Below the pieces are notes generated by a model, which worked only from the letters and a program-made list of their open reading frames with translations, made no database searches and was not told the origin of the DNA. Made by a program: the position numbers and the translations under genes. DNA of 64,000 nt. Source: Piper betle. Its lineage: Eukaryota; Streptophyta; Magnoliopsida; Piperales; Piperaceae. Positions 58,500-64,000 of the stretch are shown here, piece by piece; the first letter of the stretch is position 1, and every line of letters begins with the position of its first letter. Where the stretch lies: assembly GCA_033002965.1 (NCBI GenBank), contig JAURVB010000163.1:1-64000 (forward strand), in the 5' to 3' direction.

Positions 58500-59660
58500 G
58501 TTGCTTTAGAGGCTAATGACACTCCCTCTGTATGTGTCCCATCCTTCCCCAGTTGTAGCACCTACGGGGCTCTCTGCATTTCCCTGAATGCATCTTGTTG
58601 TAATTTTGACATCGCCTCAACGGGATATCCCCAAACTACCTTTTAAGGTTCCCCTCTATGTTCCCTTGGTAGTTCTGTTGTCAGTGTCCTGCTAACCTAT
58701 TTTGGCTACTAATAGGTTGGCATTTTTGTGCTGTGAAGTAACCTTTCCTTGCTTTTGTGTACGGTCATACTCAAACACCAACTCCCGACTAGTGGCTGAA
58801 TCGATCACCTCGGTTATCATACTCCTTGGCGCTATAGCAATCTTACCCCTCAATTCTGGCTTCAATCCCCAAAAGAAATTGTTAGCTCTAGCCTTATCAA
58901 TTGCTAGAATCCCAGGTGGAAAATTCTCCAGCTGTAAGAATTTCTTGGCATATTCCTGGACTGAATCCTCCCCCTGAACCAAATTGGCAAAATCTAGTGC
59001 TTTCTTCTGGACAACGAGCTCTGGAAAATATTGTCCATTGAAAGCTGCCACAAATTCTGCTCACGTGATGGAAGAAATCTCATGTTGATGGAATGTGGTT
59101 TTTTCCATGGATTTCCATCAGTTAGATGCTTCCTCCTGAAGCATGCATGTTGCCAACCTCACTCGATGGTGGTGGGGCACACATAGAGCCGTAAAAGCTT
59201 TTTCGGTAATGTCTATCCAGATCTCCGCCTTTATTGGATTGATCCCTCCAATAAATAGCTCAGCTCCATTCTTCCTGAACTTTTCCACAGTGTAATAGTC
59301 ACTATCATCAACAGCTAGTGGCAACACTTGTCGGACTACTGGTGGCACTAGGTTTGGAAGCTCCCCTCACTCTCCTGGGTCTGCTAACCTTACCCGCCAT
59401 TGGGCACTCCCCTGACCACCGTCTGGGGTGATGGTTGGACCCACTGCTGAGTTTGAGGCTCCATTCCCTGCTACCACTCCTGGTGACCGTTGAACAATAT
59501 TTTGAACCATAGAATTTGTATTTTCTGGAGCCTGCACTAGTCCCTGTATGGCCGTCAGGATCTGGGCCAATACATTCTTTGTGTTCGAATTTGACTGAGT
59601 AGATCGGTTCGACTGTCTACTAGTGCCTGCCATCTGAAAGATCGAAACTTTTCCCATCAT
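58500..59660 (-). pseudogene. Element G gag remnant
   Basis: Starts at ATG 59660-59658 (MMGKVSIFQMAGTSRQ), frame broken near 59365 and again at ~59118 and 59052. The capsid part reads YYTVEKFRKNGAELFIGG, then FNGQYFPELVVQKKALDFAN. Two knuckles at ~58605-58520 each lack the second Cys (CQNYNKMHSGKC; CYNWGRMGHIQREC), so RNA binding would be lost. Confidence 0.8.
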
Positions 59661-59809
59661 GGTTCATTAATATGTTCTTTTTCAGTTATGACTTAGGTTT
59701 ATTAGCGAATGAATTTGTTAATTAATAACACAAAACATTGGGAAAAGATAATTACTAGACTTTTCAACAAGGTACTTGAGTTATAAAGTGTGAGCTTGTG
59801 GGAAACCGG

Positions 59810-59821
59810 GCTCTGATACCA
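59810..59821 (-). other. Primer binding site of element G (tRNA-Met)
   Basis: GCTCTGATACCA, the complement of TGGTATCAGAGC, lies two bases from the LTR start TGTAATGACCC at 59824. Confidence 0.9.
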
Positions 59822-59823
59822 AG

Positions 59824-62673
59824 TGTAATGACCCACCCCAACCGGCTCGGGTGTTATTTAAAATATAATTGATGTAAATATAATTGATGTAAACATAACT
59901 TCAAGAACATGGGCCTGGGTGTTACTTAAAATATAAATGATGTAAACATAACTTCAAGAACATGAATTCTAATATGACAGTAAGTCTAGAATTTATAAAT
60001 CATAAAAATACAACATGTTCTGATAGCATGTGACAATGCATAAAATAAAATAACTCAAAGTCCCACAGTCTCAGGCCATTTCCCATAGCCACATTTATAA
60101 CGCAAGAGAATAAAAGGAAGTCCAATTTATTATCAATTCACCAAACCTTAGTTGGTAAAAGAAACACCAACCACACTTTTAGTCCTCAGTCCAAAGCTGC
60201 TCACCTGCGGAGGTAATTCTGCATTAGTGATAAAACCACTAAGCCGCATAATTAAATGAAACAAGTCAATATAATCCCTATTATCATTTCTCGAAACTTT
60301 TAGTTGTTATGAGCCTATGCCGAGCTCTTAATATGCTAGGAGGGGAGGCCACCCCATCCAGCTCCAATCCCATGCATGTGCACACAAGCTACGCAGCCCA
60401 CGGCTTGTAGTTACCGATATTTGCCATTGACTTACCCTCTCAGTATCACAAGTGCATAATGATTTGTCTTGTGCCATTGAGCCCTGTCACCCCTTTCGGC
60501 ATGGGGGCAGGTAATCAATCTTTCAATGGGTGCTACCCTGCGTCGAATTGAGTCGACCCCAGTTGCGCTCGGCGCATGGTGGTTTGATATGAATGCAAAT
60601 CAACCAACATTCCCACATAGTAATTTAAAAGGTGTAGCCTCGTGTCAGACTGAGTCAATTCCTTTATCCCAGTTGCACTCGGTGCATGGTGGTCGAATCT
60701 AGGCTAGGGCCGACCAAGGCAGCTAAAAAGGGAAAATACAACATTTTAAATAAGTATACCGACCTAGATAGTTCGTAAGTGAACATGCAATCGTGACCAA
60801 CGATCCTAATATGAACGAGAACATAAAATATACATAAGTATAATTTTATTTGAGTAGGAATGCATGCAACTACATGACTAATATATATATCATTATCAAA
60901 ATTCGACAACATAAAGCAAGCAACATTCAACAATATTAAGTATTAAATTCTCAACATTTACAACAAGTCTAGTGAGATAATTAATTATTAATGTGACATA
61001 ATCATTTAAGTCATAATTTATATTTTAAATTAATTATTTAAATCATAATTCACCCTTCAGTAATGAAAAAGTAATTATTAACTTGTAAACAAGTATTTAA
61101 TTACTATTATTAGTATATTTTCCTTTGAGATGAGAATTACCTAACCACAATCTTGATGATTTAATTAATGGTTTTAATCTTTAATCATTATCATTATTAA
61201 TAGCAATTTAATTAATTAAGTTGACCAATTAAATTATTTAAAATGATTTGTATTTTCCTAATTCAAAGATATTACTAACACAATTATTGTAAATTATTCA
61301 ACTCAATAAAGGTTCGAACTCTATTTATTTTCATTATGCTATTTAGGTTTTTCTTACACGATTATAGTTTAATAACCCATTTTCTACCTTATTAACTCGT
61401 TATTAAAATAATCAATTTATTTACCTAGTATAAAATTTAATATGATAAAGGTAAAATCTTTATTTTATTAATTACTTATAACCATCCGATTTAAATTAAT
61501 CGCTTGTAGTACACCGATTAATCATCAACCGTTTATCATTACCATATGTTTATTACTCATGGTGATTTCGTACAATAATTAATTAGTTTAGCAATTTTAA
61601 CCCATAACCATTAACATAATAATTTTTAAGGATTTGTTACAAGTTAATACTATTTTTAACTCGAGTCGATGCTGAGTCATGCATATATTACAGATCTACC
61701 ATCTTCTTCTTCTCCACGCTCTTCCCTTCTCCGAAACTCATCTTTTCACCAAAAACCAGACTTGTTCTTCTTCTCCCAGCCTCAAGACCACTTCTTTCTT
61801 GCACCTTGCTCCAATTGAGAGGTTCAGCTACCTTAGGCCGGCATCAACATAGGAAAATCGGCCACCTTTGGACGACGCAGGGAAGAGGATCGTTCTCCCA
61901 TGTCTGAACCTTCGCCGGCTTGAATTCAAGCAAGGATATCATTCGCGGTGGGCTATGCCGGTGGCAGGAATTGCTGTAATGGAACCCTTGATGTTGCCGA
62001 CGAAGAACAACTGGTGTCTACCTTCTAAAGCTTCCATTACAACGTTTGTTTCAGAGGAATGCCACCACCTTCGTCACCCTTGCACCTCCGCCCACTCACA
62101 GATGCAATTCCGCCACGAATCGAAAACAAGGGACACGGCAATGCTACCGTTCGACCCAGCAACCAGAGGGCCGTTGGGGTTGTGAGAGGCTGCCTTGTAA
62201 ATTTTGTTTACAGTCGCCCATCTTGCCAACATTTTGCCCTCGTTGGCCATGGACGGGATTTCAGTTTTCAGTTTAGTTTAGTTTTTTTTTTTTTGATTGT
62301 TGATTGAAGACATTAATTCTCATGATTATCAAGCTTATTATCAATTCAAAATATGCATGCATGAAAATTAAGAATAGGGAGACAGGAAGAATACCCAAGC
62401 AAGGAGGAATCTGGCACCGGTAAGGAAGAGGAGAAGAAAATGAGAGAATGAAGGCAGCTAAGGTGAGGATGACACCTCCTCACAAAGTATAAAATGAAAA
62501 TGATGGCTAGGGTATGTGAAAACACCCCAACACCAGCATTTCATTTAATCGGGCAAATAATAAAATATAATAATTAACTGGGTAGAGAATAATATAAATA
62601 ATAATAATAATTCTCCAACGTTCTGTCCTTCCCAGACTGAGTCAAATATATATATATTTTCATAGTCATTACG
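59824..62673 (-). repeat. 5' LTR of element G (2.85 kb)
   Basis: The fuller of the two G LTRs, including the segment 62294-62650 deleted in the other. The 105-codon plus-strand frame at 61868-62185 has an equal-length partner at 54481-54798, but many residues differ, so it is not treated as a gene. Confidence 0.85.
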
Positions 62674-63425
62674 ATGCACGACCAAGCGGAAGCGACACGG
62701 TCGTGGGGGTGCTGGTCCAGTGGCCAGGGCTGAGGCGGAGATTCGTCAGTGGTGAGTCAAAAGTGGTGGCGGTATTGAGGGTAAAAATCATGGGGAAGTC
62801 ACTGGAAATCAATGGGTGAAGATAAAGCTAAGTGGATGGCTCAGATCTTGCCACGTTGCACGATCGAGATGTCTGACAACTCGTGGCCTAGAGGGGCCCA
62901 CCTATGGATATATGTACTATACATATGTACGGAAATTTTGGATCGAGACCGTCCAAAGTCCAAACTGACTCGAGTCCACAAAGTGTCTCTATTGGTGGGA
63001 ATTAAGGCAAGAAGGCTAACTAGGCCTTGAACCCTAAACTCAATCTAGCTGGGCCTATAGAGGCACAAAACTAGTGATATGAAATCCCTATAATGCATGA
63101 AAATGAGATACCCTAAAAATCCCAAACAGATGCTAAACGCTGCAACGGCCTAGGTCTAGGCCTAAAATTTTGGCTAACTCATAAAAATTATATGTAGACC
63201 TCATGTGTAACTGATAACTCATTATACACAGTAACATAACTAAAGCTATCATATGCATGTCAGGCATACTCAGCCTCCATAAGATGCTAACATGGCCATC
63301 TAGGCCTCATACTCATATTCTTAAAATTATTCTGGCTGGAGCTCGCTCGAACTGACTCGATACTGACCCAAACCAGAAAAACTACAGTCGGTTAAAACCC
63401 TATATGCCGAAGTTGGGGTTATACA
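62674..63425 (-). repeat. Family B LTR, minus strand, right part
   Basis: The complement of this stretch matches 6378-7100: TGTATAACCCC start at 63425, GAGACCGTCCAAAGTC at ~62945, and the GC-rich leader-like DNA at 62690-62790. It completes the LTR begun at 50297. Confidence 0.82.
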
Positions 63426-64000
63426 ACCTCATAAAAATTCTGTCATCGAAATTGCTCTCATCAACTATGGTCAGAAGACTCAACTGAAGAAGTCATCTCG
63501 TTGGCAATCTGGTAGCTCTCCCTTGAAAGCTAGCTACATGGCCCAAACGGACCAATATGATGCTAGAACTCTGAATAGTGATGAAGCTCGCTAGCTCTTT
63601 AATAATTTGGCTGGATGGACTACACGTGATCGAATCATCTGGTGAAACATGTCATACATGCTGAAATAATCTAACTGGACTTGCTCCTAAGGTCACTACA
63701 AACTATGGAGACTGAAATGCAATGACCTTGGTGGGAAAAATCTAGGCACACCCCTAAGGGTCTACTAGGTAGTGGAGCATGTACTCTAGTGTATTGCAAG
63801 GTATTAGTCTGAAATACATCAGGAAAAACTATATCGGGGTGAGGTATGTGGCCTAACATCTACCCATGTCTCCCTGATCCTCATCAATGCGATAGGTCAA
63901 CTACGTGTACACTTAGGGCACTTTGCTCTAGATCCTGCAAGCTATACTAAGGTGCCCTACAAGTCCTGCTAGCATATGGTGGACTATAGTACCAAATAAA
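63426..64000 (-). other. Probable internal 3' part of a family B element
   Basis: Next to the LTR, the minus strand reads CAATTTCGATGACAGAATTT and ATGAGG, resembling ATTTCGAGGACGAAATTT before the 3' LTR of element A. The rest has no recognisable protein in any frame. Confidence 0.4.

Larger units (their letters stand above)
52258..62673 (-). mobile_element. Element G: complete but decayed Ty3/gypsy retrotransposon
   Basis: Read on the minus strand: 5' LTR 62673-59824, Met primer site 59821-59810, gag ~59660-58500, pol ~58480-54950, purine-rich AGTTGGGGAGAT before the 3' LTR 54917-52258. The inner LTR start TGTAAAGACTGTGAAAA and the outer one CGTAATGACTATGAAAA agree, fixing the right border. 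GCACG occurs on the left (52253-52257) and two bases beyond the right end (62676-62680), a likely target duplication. It sits in a B LTR. Confidence 0.85.

Overview
The window is nuclear DNA of a flowering plant. It is packed with nested Ty3/gypsy LTR retrotransposons, one endogenous pararetrovirus fragment, a TRIM array and two non-autonomous DNA transposons. No host gene can be recognised. Evidence for a plant: chromodomain-containing gag-pol, initiator-tRNA(Met) primer binding sites (TGGTATCAGAGC), LTRs of 2.6-4 kb bounded by TGTAA...TTACA, caulimovirid-type movement protein sequence, and LTR leaders that look like plant 5' UTRs. The species cannot be told. The layout fits the heterochromatin of a large plant genome. 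LTR families are named A-H here for reference only.

Layout. 1-127: end of a family A LTR. 128-3458: decayed caulimovirid-like fragment (distal ORF with zinc knuckles, intergenic promoter, tRNA primer site, movement protein). 3466-4057: GC-rich inverted-repeat element. 4058-6377: AT-rich, with a gag-knuckle scrap. 6378-23734: a solo LTR of family B split by the best-preserved element, A (7167-21019, plus strand). The 5' LTR of A itself received an inverted TRIM array (7838-9414) and a solo family C LTR (9437-12327), then lost about 1.9 kb. A hAT-type MITE sits in the B LTR at 22524-23160. 24977-28785: probable solo LTR of family F. 29443-37144: decayed minus-strand element D, invaded by a truncated C LTR (32135-34700). 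37227-38208: tail of an unrecognised retroelement H. 38212-47263: decayed plus-strand element E, split by a solo B LTR (39544-46403, perfect 5-bp target duplication) that carries a solo A LTR (39673-42526). 47264-50296: E LTR and F-like remnant. 50297-63425: minus-strand B LTR, split by minus-strand element G (52258-62673). 63426-64000: probably internal sequence of that B element.

How the parts relate. Element A keeps every catalytic domain (protease, RT, RNase H, integrase, chromodomain), but gag-pol is broken by three amber codons, one at a conserved Gln position, and a gag frameshift. D, E and G are far more decayed. The most interesting signal lies in the LTRs. Families A, B, C and F have largely unalignable flanks, yet share in the same order a pair of stem-loops whose loops are constant while the stem sequences change and still pair. 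A, B and C also share acceptor-like YAG sites and a 16-bp palindrome, and A and C an intron-like segment with a GAG/GTATAAT donor. This looks like a conserved RNA-level module in the transcribed part of these long LTRs.
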